In this document: positions 35,785 to 47,150 of the stretch, in pieces | Position numbering within the stretch: position 1 is the first letter of the stretch | Layout: every line of letters begins with the position of its first letter | From: Echinometra lucunter | Taxonomy: Eukaryota; Echinodermata; Echinoidea; Camarodonta; Echinometridae | Reading direction: 5' to 3' | DNA: 64,000 nt | Assembly: GCA_029962745.1 (NCBI GenBank) | Contig: CM057152.1 | Coordinates: 19,417,192 to 19,481,191, forward strand | Position numbers and translations under genes: made by a program | The notes under the pieces: generated by a model | Databases searched by the model: none | What the model saw: the letters and a program-made list of their open reading frames with translations, nothing else | Told to the model about the DNA's origin: nothing

Positions 35785-36099
35785 AGGGAAAGTCCACCCC
35801 AGAATGTTATGTAAAAAGCAATTCTTCTGAACATACATCGACTACTGGGGTTAGAAAATGTGTAACTTCCAAGAAAATTGAGAAAATATGAAATTCCATG
35901 TACAAAGTGAATGGAGAGTTGCTCGCATATGATGTCATCAGTGTTGCCAATTTGCAGGGCCCAGAGTAATTTACTAGAAAATGTAAATGAGTGTAATTTT
36001 CTTATTCTTTGACCGATTTTGCTCATTTCTCTTTTAAAATGCTGTTCAAATTTAATTCCTTTTACTGAAACAGTGAAACTTCTAGGGTGGACTTTGCCT
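35785..36099. mobile_element. single-arm form of the palindromic piggyBac-like family
   Basis: TTAA flanks both ends and both terminal repeats (AGGGAAAGTCCACCC type) are intact, but only one internal arm is present (315 bp versus about 560 bp in palindromic relatives). It sits in the presumed 6.1-kb intron. It could be the progenitor from which the palindromes arose or a deletion product of one. Confidence 0.85.
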
Positions 36100-38738
36100 T
36101 TAATGTAAAAAAATGGCTTCAAGAAATTTTCTCTGTATCCATGAAATGAAATCTGGACAAAAATGTTCATTTTCCATTGACTTTTGTCATTGCTGTCATG
36201 GTGTGGACTAGCCTAGCTAACTAAACAAAAAGCTGGGACACATATAATATTATGTAGGGTGTACAAGTACATACACCATGTATATCACAGCACAGAATTT
36301 CTATGACATCACATCACGACTGAAAAAAGCAGAGCTCTGAAGGAAAGAGGTTACATTGTTTCTAAAATAACAAAATATGTACAAATCACGATGAACAGTA
36401 ACTTGATCCAAATAAAACAAATAATGTTCAATAAGTTGTTATGAATCAGAATGATTTACACTGTCTGACTCGAGCCATTCTAAAATTTAAGATCTCAATC
36501 CCATTCACGTCAAATAAGTTAAGGGTTCCTGAAACCCAACTGCAGAGGAGGATCTACATGTATAGATGAACATTTTTTTTTTCAACAAATATCCCAAGGG
36601 TATGAGGAATACATAGAAATTGTTGCAATGATGCAATTATTTTGAAGTCTTGTTTCTTTGGTACATGTATCATGCAGAGCCTAGGAAGTAAGTAATGTCA
36701 TCCCTGGGGATGGCTAAATGCTGGATTATAATAATTGTGTGTGCTTTGTGCTTTAATTTCATATTCTTACCTGATATAACATTTTTGTTTAGGTTCAAAA
36801 AGTTCCTTCTTAAATTTGCTCCTAAAAAGAGATTGATTCTTTTTTTTCATATCATTGTTTTAATTCTTTTAGATTTTTTGGTTTTCCAGCATTTTCTTTT
36901 CATCATAGGTGAATTCACTGCTCTCCATGACTTCATATATTATCTTAACTTTTTGAAAACAGGAGGATGAGGGCACTTTTTTGTTGTTTTTTGTTTTGCC
37001 TTTTCACTGCACAATGCTATTAGGGTAGTCTAATTTCCAGTTGTTTTTAAGTATGTTACGATATGTAGGCTGTGCATGTGTGAGGTTCAATGGCTGGAAA
37101 CAGCGAAAATCAATCGAAATTTTGTCTTTTTACTGTTTTTTTTTAAAAGAAAAAACAACTTTTTTTGATGCGGCGGCAAAAAACGATGCATACAAAGCAA
37201 TGATGCAATAATAATAATAACTTTCATTTGTAAAGCATCAAACAGAGAAACACACTTACATGTGCATGTAGAAAAAAAAAACAGTATGATACAAACAGCC
37301 ATGGTAAACAACAGAAGGAAAATAGAAAAGATGTGTTTGCAGACACTATGCTGTGAGAGTTTCACAATTCTTTAATTCAGGAGGTAACAAGTTCCAATAC
37401 TTGGAGGCAACAAATGAAAAGGCCCCATCACCTATTAGTTTAAAAATACAAGGGACAGTAAGCATACACTGTACTACCAGTGGACATATTGTGTACAGAA
37501 GCTTATGTACATGTATAGAAGCTTATGAAATTAGCAACAGTTACATGCAGTGCAGGAAGTATGAGCACAACTCTTAGGTAAACTTTCCTTCAAAATACAG
37601 TTCAAAAGACATATTTTGTCAAAATACCGGTATCCTCTTTTGAGAATCCATACATGTAGGCACGATGCGGAATATACTGTAAATAAAATATTGACAGCTT
37701 GCTTTTTTTCAGGTCAGGGTTAATTAAAACTATAGGGTCTCAGTGATCTTAAGACTGCAATACCGTAGTGCTGTCAGATCAGGGAATTTTTTTTTTTTTT
37801 TTTTTTGGGGGGGGGGGGGGGCGGGGGACTACTTATTGAGCCCACCTGCCCAAATTTTTTATGTTGTATTACAGTTTACATTGGACCCTATAAGAATTTC
37901 AGGGCTCTTTTTTTAGTTTTCCAGGGCTCTTTTTAGCATCATGGGGGCAAATTTGCCCCGAGCCCTTGTGTACTTTTTATGTGCTGTCTTGAGATCACCT
38001 AGGGCTTGTTTTAACCATGCCCCTCAAAGCAGTTACTATTTGTATATTGCTGGACAAAGCTTCCTATTACTGAGAGAGGGTTATAATATTCTTTTTTATT
38101 TTTATTTTTTATCATTAATAAAGACAAATCTTTTATGTTTTATATGAGAGTCTATGCTGAAAATTCATCAGAAGTCATCTTCTCATATTAAACAAGATGC
38201 AATTAACATGAGTCTCTCATAAAAACTTGTGATTAAAATATGCTTAACATGAATACCCTAAATGTATCATCTGAAGTCTTTCTGCACATGAATTCAGGTT
38301 TACAGAACACTGCATCATATGGGAGAGATCTGGTCTTCTTTGCTACAACTCAATGTCTAACTTTTATGAATATTTTTTAACAAAAATTGGGCTTCTTTGC
38401 AACAGCCCAAGTATTATTAATGTCTATTTTTATTCTTTAACACTTTATAGGTAAAACATCTATACTGTAAATCTACCAACGCAAATATTCAAATGATGAT
38501 AAGTGCCTTAAAATCCAAATACCAACTAACCAACCTGTGACTAAATTTCTGGTCTTCCTTTGACACACCAACTTGTCCATCAGAGTACAATAATTTCATT
38601 TTTATTATGATCAAAATATTATTATTACTATTCATTATTATCAATATTTTTCATAATCATTGTTATTCATTATCATCACTGTCATTTACTATTATTATTA
38701 TTACTATTATTATTATCAATATCATTATTATTACCATA

Positions 38739-38795
<57 letters not shown>

Positions 38796-39356
38796 ATTAT
38801 TTATTATTATTATCATTGTTATCATCAGTATCATCATCATCCTCCTTATTGATGAAACTATTATTAGCATCATCATTATTATTAAAAATATTATCATTAT
38901 CATCATCATTATCGCAATTAATGTAATCATTATTACTTAAAATACTACAACATGTACCATATTACCATCACCGGTTGTCATAGTCATCATCATATTTACA
39001 TCACTGACACTGACTGACTGATAAATAAACTGCCAAGCATGACCAGCTGTAAATAATGTTTGTATAAGCAAAATCAGTTACGCTTGCAACCAACAAAAAT
39101 ACAAGTACATTACAATTTTACAACCTAACAGTTATTTTCTGGAACATTTAGATTGAAATTTGAATAGGGTATTTGTAAACATTCTACGCCATTTTAATCA
39201 TACTTAAATATCTACATGTACATGTAGATAAAGGCATCTAAGTACCTATGATCCAAATAATGCAAAACTGGCAATTCTGCATAAAGAACTGTAAGTGTAA
39301 CGAAAATTTCTTACGGTTGAGTCTAGCCTATCGTAATCAATACCACTACCACTTAC
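36100..39356. other. presumed intron sequence with poly(T)-poly(G) run and ATT microsatellite
   Basis: Contains a run of 20 T followed by 15 G at 37787-37821 and the long ATT tract at 38600-38935. A 51-nt exon-like segment at 36771-36821 on the minus strand has the wrong phase for the surrounding gene. Otherwise AT-rich. Confidence 0.45.
38600..38935. repeat. ATT trinucleotide microsatellite
   Basis: About 330 bp of ATT/ATC repeats, purest at about 38735-38795. It generates long poly-Ile, poly-Tyr and poly-Asn reading frames on both strands that are not genes. Confidence 0.95.
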
Positions 39357-39482
39357 CGCACCAGCGGTGCCCGACTGGCCCACCGACGCTAAAGCTTCGG
39401 CTTGCTGAAGCATCAACAATACGACGAGCGCCCCAGTCAGATCCATCATTTGCCTACCACGTCCACTTGTCTTTAACTTCAT
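39357..39482 (-). CDS. first coding exon with signal peptide, secreted or membrane protein
   Basis: The minus-strand frame starts at ATG 39480-39482. An in-frame TGA lies 15 bp upstream, so this is the first possible start; Met12 and Met13 are alternatives that give a more compact leader. Residues 1-12 are basic, residues 15-27 form a hydrophobic core (LTGALVVLLMLQQ), and AEALA|S is a good signal peptidase site near residue 32. The mature part begins with a Gly/Ser/Ala-rich stretch. The exon ends in GCG|GTAAGT, a strong donor, in phase 0; a weaker donor (ACC|GTAAGA) lies about 38 bp downstream. The phase-0 exon at 33135-33230 can join it. The family is unknown. Confidence 0.7.
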
Positions 39483-39780
39483 TCCAGCTAGATTTCAGAA
39501 CGATGCAAACCTACAGTTCACGAAATAAATGTTCCTCCTCACAGAATACAATATCAAATAATTTGAAATAGAGTAAGGAAGTAGTATCACACACTGTCAA
39601 AGCACAGTGCTTTCTGTTCGCAGCACCACATTACCAGTGCAGCAGGGTAGCGGTAGACAAAATATCATTTAAAATTGACGGTACACTGGTAGTTCGCATC
39701 GATGCCGTACACTGCGACATACCAGAACCGTGTGTAACGTTGGGCTGTTCCAAGCACCAAACGTAACTTTATCCTAGGTG
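39483..39780 (-). promoter_or_regulatory. 5' UTR and probable promoter region of the signal-peptide gene
   Basis: Unique base-balanced sequence directly upstream of the minus-strand start codon, unlike the AT-rich DNA beyond 39780. No clear TATA box is seen. The assignment comes from position only. Confidence 0.35.
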
Positions 39781-41407
39781 TTCAACAACTTAACATTTCC
39801 ACAATTTAAATCAATATAATCCAATACTCTTGAAAAAATATTACTTTGTATATATCATCAGTAATTCATTTACAATTCATGGACAATTATAGTGATATTA
39901 AATCTATTATATCAAATCTATGGAATACCGTGATGAATTTTCAGAGGGACATGTTTTTAAGAAATAACAGCAAATCAACCTGTTGCCGTGGAGGAGAGAC
40001 GCCACGGAGTGGGGTCATATTTCATGCTGGAAACGGTTTGAAATTATTAATATCGTATTTTATTCAACCAGTCACAGAACCAGTTTGAATAAGAGGACTG
40101 TAGACCATATTTGTGAGCAATGACAGAAATTGAATTTTTATCACGAGTCTGGTTAATAAGATACTGCATATCATCGCCTGAATTCTTATTCACATACTAC
40201 TTGATATTATTTCAATATCAATTATACTGAACATAATGCGTTTTTTTACCTACAAGAAACAACACAGAAATAATCCACTTGTAATTCATAGATCCTCTGC
40301 ATTTTCAGGAAGAAAAGGGGGCCTCGGCTTCAAAAGGGGGAGGGCGCGGACCATTCCCCCCCCCCCCCCCCCCCCCATCCGCCGCCGTGCTTCTCCAAGT
40401 CGGGAGGGATCCGAATGTAGATACTGTCAAGAGACAAATATATATAGTTGTATGACTTGGGTGAACAACTTTCATTTAGTATAATTAATCGTATGGAAAT
40501 ATGAACGTTCACATTTAATGTTTTGATACAGCGTCCTAAAAACACCATGTTCCATAGATAGCGGGGGGGGGGGGGGGGGGATGGGAGATGCACCCCCCCC
40601 CCCCACACACACATTTTGAAGTGGATGTATATACGTATGTAAGTATGTATCAATGGGGAATCACCCCCCCCCCCCCCGGTACGAGGACCTGTCTACGTTA
40701 ATGCCATGTTCTTTTAACGCAAGCGAATAATCATTATTATCCAGAATAAGTTGAGTAGAAGTGTCGAGAGAGTTCCATGAACTATAATTGAGACTTTGAA
40801 GTATACATGAGCGAGACATCCTATTGGCAGATTGGGAAAGATATTTTTCTTGACAATGGAACTTGGAAGTATCCCGTGGTAACATGAGAAATGTACTAAA
40901 TGTCAAATAGGATTTTAGAAAATGTAAAGTACCCTTTCTACACCCATTTTTTTTTTTTTTTGAGGGGGGGGGGTCATATTTCATACCATTAACATGATTA
41001 AGATCGACTGTATTATCACTATTATAATCATTATTCTAATAATAATATTTATTGTTGCTTGTTTGTTTGTTTGCTTTTATTTCCGCGTTCTGCATAATTA
41101 AATCAACATTACATAAATTAAAAAAAAAATCATGTATAATTTATTTTAGTATATAACAAATATGATACAAAGTATAAACAAACAATAATACAAAATATGA
41201 TAATTTTCATTAAACAAAAGAGTTAAATTATAAGAACGCAGGAGACCGCCATCGTGAGCTGTAAGGCTTGAAGTGGATGTCGTCATCATCATTGTAATTA
41301 TCATTATTTGTTGTTGTTTTTATTGTTGTTGTTATTTGGTAGTACTACTACTATTAGTTTTAAGTGATAATGATGGCAATAATAATTATATACTCTCTCT
41401 CTAAAAA
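39781..41407. other. no gene seen; cluster of G/C homopolymers
   Basis: Five runs of 9 or more G or C lie between 40356 and 40970 (C 40356-40376; G 40562-40580; C 40592-40604; C 40664-40678; T-to-G near 40947-40973). Pro/Gly-rich reading frames across them are artefacts. Confidence 0.6.
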
Positions 41408-41576
41408 AAAAGAGTGAACGCGTTCACTCTTTTAGGGGTGAATTTCAGAAGAGAGTGCATTTAGAGTGAATTAAGAGTGAATTAAGAGTAAAGATTGTGA
41501 TATTCACTCTTTATTCACTCTTTGAGGGGTGACCTCAGGGATCACTCACAATCCTTGAGTGATCACTGAGGTCATA
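41408..41576. repeat. compound palindromic element with GAGTGAA words
   Basis: A 26-bp perfect palindrome around AGAGTGAACGCGTTCACTCT is followed by repeated GAGTGAATTAA words that pair with TTCACTCTTTATTCACTC. A final 19-bp stem (TGACCTCAGGGATCACTCA, one mismatch, 7-nt loop) follows at 41530-41574. Probably a MITE. No target duplication was defined. Confidence 0.65.
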
Positions 41577-43475
41577 ATGATAATAATGATAATGATAATA
41601 ATATTTCTATACGTTCTTATGATTGATTTCTATAGCCTTATTGCCAAGATAAGAATGCCTGGGTAAAATGCTATCAGCCGAAAATAAAAGCAACATAAAG
41701 AAAAGCTGAAATCCCTCCACATTTTTCTCTTGTTTTGACATCTTTATTGTTAAGTAGATTTTAATACCGATCAGAGTTCAAATCAAGTTGATCAGACCTT
41801 GCGTCTCTTTCCATTATCCTCTTATATTAAAAATTTTTGTGGTTTGAAATTTAACACCATTATCATCCATGTATAGGAAATTTAACCACAATGTCTTTTG
41901 GTGATGTCCTCATTTATACCGTAGGATATCGAAGGACATTGCCCGGGCTGAATTTGAAATTCAAAATAGTTGCACAAAATAGGCAATACATTTTAACAAC
42001 AGAGCAACACAAACTAAACATCAGCTAAAGAGCGAGGGCGGGCTGCTTTTTCAAGAGAAGTTCTGCTTCAATCCCCTCAGACTTTCTGAAAAATATCTAT
42101 TTTATGGCTTTCTTATCTACAGATAATCTACAGATACAGATAATCTGTAGAGCACTTTTGACGAAAGTTTTGTTTTGTAGCGTCGTGTTTTACTTGTTGT
42201 TCTGTTTTGTTTGTTTTTCATTCTATTTCAGTTTCACGTGCTATAACATTTACATCTAACTTTCAAATAATGTGATTGTCATACAAATTCATTATTTACG
42301 TGGCTGATTTTGAATTCGTTTTTAGAAACTATCAAGCATTATGTAAGATGAACCAATGCGATATCAAGAAACTGCAGTAACTACTCTTCAACTTGTTTTG
42401 GTCCAAAAATGATGTCAATATTTTGGCTCAGATCAGTGCACAATCGCTACCTATGCACATAGTCCTGTGTATGTTAAAAGAACACCTACCAGCAGGCAGG
42501 AAACAAAAGGTTGGGAGATTATGAAATTCATCATTGTCAAAAGGCCTTTTGATATTTTTGTAAATGTGACTTTTATATTTTTTGTCTCCCTAATGTTGAA
42601 CTTTGAGTAACTTTCAGATATTGTCCCCAGAAAAGTCACCACATAATGAAATGCAAATAACGGGAGTACCCCTAAAATAGAATTTCCCTCCAAACCATGC
42701 ATGTCGAATATATACACACCACATTGCATACCATTCGACACGATTTATCGTAAAAATATGCGAAGCTTCGAAAATAAAATGGTAGTGCATATTGGCTAAC
42801 CATTTGGTCACTGTTTTAAACGATTACGTAATTACCGTACAGTCCTTAATCCTTCATGTTCTGTTTTGATCTGATTCTACACAATAAACAAAAGAGAAAC
42901 TAGTCGTCAAGTTTGTGGAAGTCACTCCAGGGGAAACGCTGTCATACGTCTCTATGCACATTGGCACAAACTTTCATGATTGTATCATTCCAGCTGTGTT
43001 TTCTAAGTCAGTGCTGAATACTCAACATTTCATTTTAAAAGGGAGAACTATATCTTACGGTTCCTGTCATTTGTAAGATAGAGCATTAATGTGGACAGGA
43101 ATGTGCGCCCGCCACTCCTGGAGGATAATTTGATTTCATTGTGAAAAAGGTAAGAAATTATTCCCTTTGTTTGTCCCCATCCCCACCCCCTCCATCTCCC
43201 CCTCTCTCTCCCTCTCTCTCCCTCTCTCTCTCTCTCTCTCTCCGACTCCCACACAATTGCAAATTTTCTTTGTAATATTATTGTCTGAATTTAGAAATTT
43301 TATAATTCACAGACTGATTTGTTAATATTTCACTGGTAGCATATAAGAATGACATTAATACAGGCCAGTTCAGTTTCAAACCAAGATTGTTTGACAAAAC
43401 AGTCGCACATCATTGTTTATATATAGGTGTTCGAATCTTTATAAACCTTATTTTATTATGTTCTTTCGTCATCAG
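41577..43475. other. no exon identified; CT microsatellite
   Basis: AT-rich sequence upstream of the Cys-rich genes. CT repeats lie at about 43180-43243. An upstream exon for the 43497 gene could be here, but no hydrophobic Cys-rich segment like the one at 45729 was found. Confidence 0.4.
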
Positions 43476-43496
43476 GCTGAACATATAGCCAACATT

Positions 43497-43811
43497 ATGT
43501 GCTGTATGTGCTGCGAATCGTTCCTGGAGTGGATACAAAGAATCCTCACATCTGACTCTGTGCCCAAGAAACCAGAAAGCACAGATTCTGATGAAAAGCG
43601 TGAACTGCTCATGATGCCAAAACGCACGGATAATTACAAGACGAGGGTGTCTGATGGGTTGCGAAAGGCCCAAAGAGAGACGACTTCGCCTCCCAGAAGG
43701 GAATCGACCTCGGTGACGAGCTCAGACGGTGTGGAAGCGACGAAAGAGAAGATGAAGTTGGTCCGAAGCAATGCAATGAAAGTGCGACCAAGAAATCCCA
43801 CTAGTCCGTGA
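43497..43811 (+). CDS. terminal exon, small protein with CCxCC start and basic Ser/Thr-rich tail
   Basis: A pyrimidine-rich acceptor (TTCTTTCGTCATCAG, ending 43475) precedes an exon that stays open to TGA at 43809-43811; an AATAAA at 44029-44034 provides a poly(A) signal. From ATG 43497 the product is 104 residues. It begins MCCMCCESFLEW, likely palmitoylated cysteines beside a short amphipathic segment, then a hydrophilic region rich in Lys, Arg, Ser and Thr with no membrane span. The frame is also open upstream of the ATG, so this may be the last exon of a longer protein. Using a second AG at 43487-43488, it would join in phase 1, as in the neighbour at 45729-46830, whose second exon has a similar CCxCC block. 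Paralogy is plausible but unproved. Confidence 0.6.
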   Translation: MCCMCCESFLEWIQRILTSDSVPKKPESTDSDEKRELLMMPKRTDNYKTRVSDGLRKAQRETTSPPRRESTSVTSSDGVEATKEKMKLVRSNAMKVRPRNPTSP

Positions 43812-44028
43812 CAACCAACGGTGTACAGGAGAAATGTGGAAGGATTAAGAAAAACAATGAAAAGTGCCGGTGTGGTGCAGTATTGTAGAGTGTTGAGACA
43901 TTCCACGTAGATTTTCATAACCTTTTCTTAAAATCGTACGTCAGTGTGGTGAATCATTTTGACCTATGGTTTGCTATGATTTCCTTTATTCCCGTACAGA
44001 AATTCAAATTTGCCCACCACGATTTGAA

Positions 44029-44034
44029 AATAAA
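44029..44034 (+). terminator. AATAAA poly(A) signal for the 43497 gene
   Basis: Canonical hexamer about 220 bp after the stop codon, on the coding strand. Confidence 0.5.
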
Positions 44035-45722
44035 GAAAGAAAGAAAATTAAATAGAACAACAAATTTATGGTTGTTATGGTTGCTATAAATGGAATCACT
44101 TTCTGTTACACCAATGGCTGATTAAATGAATTTTAACTTGAATAGAAAACTGTAGAAAATATGTAGACGGTGCAATATTCATATAAAAAATGCTTGGCTT
44201 TCAAGATCACGTTACTGCAGGGATACGTTTGGATAGACCTACGGACGCCTCACTTTGATGATTCCTCCATCTAATGATTTAGCCCCAGCATATAAAACAT
44301 TAAGAGATAATTGCATAATTGTCATTTTACATTACTATCATTATTTCTTTTGGTTCATAATTATATGCTTGCCTTGATACATGCATTCACTGTGTTATTA
44401 CGATACTCGATGGTAATCTTGTATGTATAATAAAAACGTGTATAGCCTATTATTTCTAGTTTACATCAAGGATTGGACGAATCAGGTATACTGTTCTGGA
44501 TCATTATAGTTTATTTCTTCACATTTGCTTTATCACCGGTAATACATTAAAGGTTATATAAAATGCATTTTGGTATTGTAGTAAAATGATATCTTATATG
44601 AAACTTACATCTCCTATGATCCACTAAAAAGCACTGCTTGACAGTGGATCCCTCAGGGAAATAAAACTGTTGTAAATTGTGCCTATATACCCTACGAAGC
44701 CTAGGAAAACACGGAACGATAACAGAACCAAAAAAAAAAAAAAAAGAAGAAAAGAAAAGAAAAACAAACCAACAAAGGACAATAAAGGGATGAAAGAGAG
44801 TGGAAGAGAAAGGGAGAGAGAGAGAGAGGGAGAGAGGGACATGGGGGAGGGGCCCCGGGGGGGGGGGGGGTGGTATGGAGAGAGCACCGGGAGAGAGCAG
44901 GGAGGTAGGGAGCGTATTGTGAGGAAGAAAGGGAAAGAGAGAGTAAATTAGTGTACGTTGATAAACCAGCCCGCATATTTTATAAATCAAAGGCATGTGC
45001 AAAGTGACACTTGATTTCCTTCCTAAAATGGGATCGTTTAAACAAGGAAGCAGATGCCAGTAACAGGAAGAGATCATTCGTTCCCCTTTTTTTAATTTGT
45101 ATCGGACAAAAGGGGGCATTTCAACGGCGCTTTTCTTCACTTCCATCAAAACGACAATAAAAGGTAGGATTACTGAATATCCAAACATGATGAGAGTCTA
45201 CTGAGAGTCTGTCTGTACTATGTCACAATAATATTGTACATTCGGCATACACAAGGAAGACCTCTCATAATTTGTAATGCTCTAGCTCTTCATCAAAATC
45301 AATTTTACGGTACGTGTTTGACTGAATAACATAATTTTTTTTATGTTTAAGCTATTATAGAGATAAATTCAATGTGAGAAATACGCTGTTTATGAAGAGC
45401 CGGTGCTATATAATCACTATACATTAGACGGTAAGAATGGAGCATAACTATTATCCGAAAAGATTTGTGTTGAAAATATCAGCATATGAAATTTCGAAGT
45501 CTCTTTGAAATAGTTGCGCCCAGCTGACCCTTTCGTCTAGTCATTTTTAACTAGTTTGTTTTAAGAGTGTAGGCCTATACGTTTCTTCCAATCGGCTAAA
45601 ATGTTAACAACTTTCCAAAGAAGCAAATATGATAACAGTCATGCCAATGTAACACATAATATCATTTACAGAATATTGTAGAAAACAAGATTTTGTTTCC
45701 TTTCGTCTTTCGCTCCCTTAAG
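44035..45722. other. intergenic or 5' non-coding; GA and G-rich low complexity
   Basis: An A run (about 44730-44745), GA repeats (about 44790-44845) and a G run (about 44855-44870) form a purine-rich block. A 213-codon minus-strand frame crosses it and is rejected as a low-complexity artefact. A non-coding first exon of the 45729 gene may lie here, since that coding exon begins with a splice acceptor. Confidence 0.45.
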
Positions 45723-45728
45723 ATTCGA

Positions 45729-45867
45729 ATGATGTGTGGCAACTGTCCTCAGACGTTTGGTCAAATAGTCGTGATCATTTTCAAGATCATTTTGGTGATC
45801 ATCTGTTTTCCCATTCTGCTCGTAGTCAGTCTCGTAGGAATCATACTCGGTATATTGTGCTGTCCAC
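45729..45867 (+). CDS. exon A of a small Cys-rich hydrophobic membrane protein (126 aa in total)
   Basis: A strong pyrimidine tract and TTAAG acceptor (45721-45722) precede two adjacent ATG codons; the first is at 45729. The exon encodes 46 residues plus one base and ends at CCAC|GTAAGT. After MMCGNCPQTFGQ there is an uninterrupted hydrophobic stretch of about 30 residues (Ile/Val/Leu, one Lys, one Pro) ending in CCP. It joins the exon at 46589 in matching phase 1. The hydrophobic stretch is long enough for one span or a membrane-inserted hairpin, and the flanking cysteines could be palmitoylated. The family is not recognised; because a splice acceptor precedes the ATG, an upstream non-coding exon is expected. 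Confidence 0.8.
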
Positions 45868-46588
45868 GTAAGTGTGCCATTAATCCATTTCAGTGCCATG
45901 TAGAGCTAGAAAACTTTTCACTGTTTGTTTTAGAATGTTAGATTTAACCATGTTATGTATATTTTCCACACATGTACAATGTTTTTATCTATATTGTAAG
46001 GAAAAAATAAGCAGAAAGTAGTCACCAATATATACACTTACCACCTTACAAAGCGAAGACGGGAAAAAGAAGGGGATAATAGCAAGGCCGTACGCAGGAT
46101 TTTTTTCCTACGGGGGCAAGAATATATTCAATATTTGAAGAAACCCGCAAGCAAGGGAGCGAAGCGACCGAGCGGGAGCTTTGCATTTTTAAAACTGAAA
46201 TTGAACGATCTGGTGCACATTTTGGGGAAATTTTCTGAAATTCTCAATAAAAAGATAAGGAAAAAATAGGGGGAAAAATGGGTTTTGAAAATTTCGGGGG
46301 GGGGGGGCAAATGCCCTCCTACCCCCTACGTGCGTACGGCCATGGCTAAAAGAAAGAAAAAAAGATGGTGGAAATAGAGAAAGAGAATACTAATTCATAG
46401 GATGATATCAAAAAGTGAAGCAACATAAAATGATTCTATAAGAAATACATTATATAACGTATTTGCTTTCTAGTCGAACAATTCCTGAATTGATTAGTAG
46501 TACTTAAGGCCATTTGCTGCCATATTATTTACTGCAATATTGCCAAACTGAAATCTTTTTTTTTCCACTCACATTTTCTGATCTCTAG
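45868..46588 (+). other. intron of the Cys-rich gene, carrying a hAT-like MITE
   Basis: A GTAAGT donor and a pyrimidine-rich ...GATCTCTAG acceptor, 721 bp. The MITE at 46083-46344 lies inside. The duplicated contig at 54902 begins within this intron, 111 bp after the donor. Confidence 0.8.
46083..46344. mobile_element. hAT-like MITE with GGCCGTACGCA ends
   Basis: The inverted ends CAAGGCCGTACGCA and TGCGTACGGCCATG are flanked by GATAATAG and GCTAAAAG, an imperfect 8-bp target duplication as expected for hAT. The interior contains GCAAGGGAGCGAAGCGACCG. A second copy exists at 55005-55260 through assembly duplication. Confidence 0.8.
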
Positions 46589-46830
46589 TTAAGATTTGCT
46601 GTCCATGCTGTGTGCCATGCATCGAAGGGATCCTCAATTTTGTCTTCTCCCTCGTGGAGCTACCCTTGAAGTGTATTCTGTGGTCGGTAGCAGCGGGTGA
46701 CGGGGAGGAGGACAAGGGGGACAAGATTCCGCTCGATCAAGGAACGACTACGGCGACGCCGTACGACGGGACGGCGTCCCAGCAGCAGACGGGTGCGATC
46801 TCGGAGTCATCAGAGAAAACGGATGACTGA
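46589..46830 (+). CDS. exon B (terminal) of the small Cys-rich membrane protein
   Basis: Joins the 45867 donor in phase 1, completing a Leu codon, and encodes the last 80 residues to TGA at 46828-46830. It starts LKICCPCCVPCIEG, a dense cysteine block, then an amphipathic/hydrophobic segment (LNFVFSLVELPLKCILW), then a hydrophilic acidic and Thr/Ser/Gln-rich tail ending EKTDD. This layout (hydrophobic stretch, cysteine cluster, amphipathic helix, soluble tail) suggests a lipid-anchored, membrane-inserted protein with a cytosolic C-terminus. It loosely recalls caveolin topology, but similarity is limited to a VPCI word, so homology is not claimed. An ATTAAA at 46862 could serve polyadenylation. 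Confidence 0.8.
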
Positions 46831-47150
46831 GTTTAATAGAAGTTCAAGGACAGACAAACGAATTAAAACTTTAATCAATATCACTTTTGAAATTAAAGAA
46901 TGAAATGAAGTAGAAAGGTTTAAGTTCAGAAATGAATTTTGCAAACTTGACGCTTTCGTTATTCTTTTATTTTATTTTATTTTTATTAATATTTATTAAG
47001 TTTGTTTGCAATGTACAGTACTTTTACCGAAATTTAGTCTTAGATGGATCTCGGGGGACATTTGTTCGTCTTTTAAAATTAATCTGTCAGTTATTCAACT
47101 CTCTCTCTCTCTCTCTCTGTTTTGTATACATACGTATATACAGCAATATA

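Noticed and set aside
36771..36821. 51-nt exon-like segment on the minus strand with TTTTTAG acceptor and CAG|GTAAGA donor
   Set aside because: It needs phase 2 entry, whereas the upstream exon ends in phase 0. In phase 0 it has a stop. It is short and AT-rich, so a chance match is likely.
38607..38930. Poly-Ile, poly-Tyr and poly-Asn frames on both strands
   Set aside because: Direct translation of the ATT microsatellite.
44547..45188. Longest continuous minus-strand frame (213 codons)
   Set aside because: It runs through A-, GA- and G-runs, giving Leu/Ser/Phe and poly-Pro stretches. No domain and no splice or conservation evidence.
45729..46830. Caveolin homology of the Cys-rich protein
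   Set aside because: Only the general hydrophobic-then-cysteine layout and a VPCI word agree. No signature motif or scaffolding domain is visible, so only analogy is noted.
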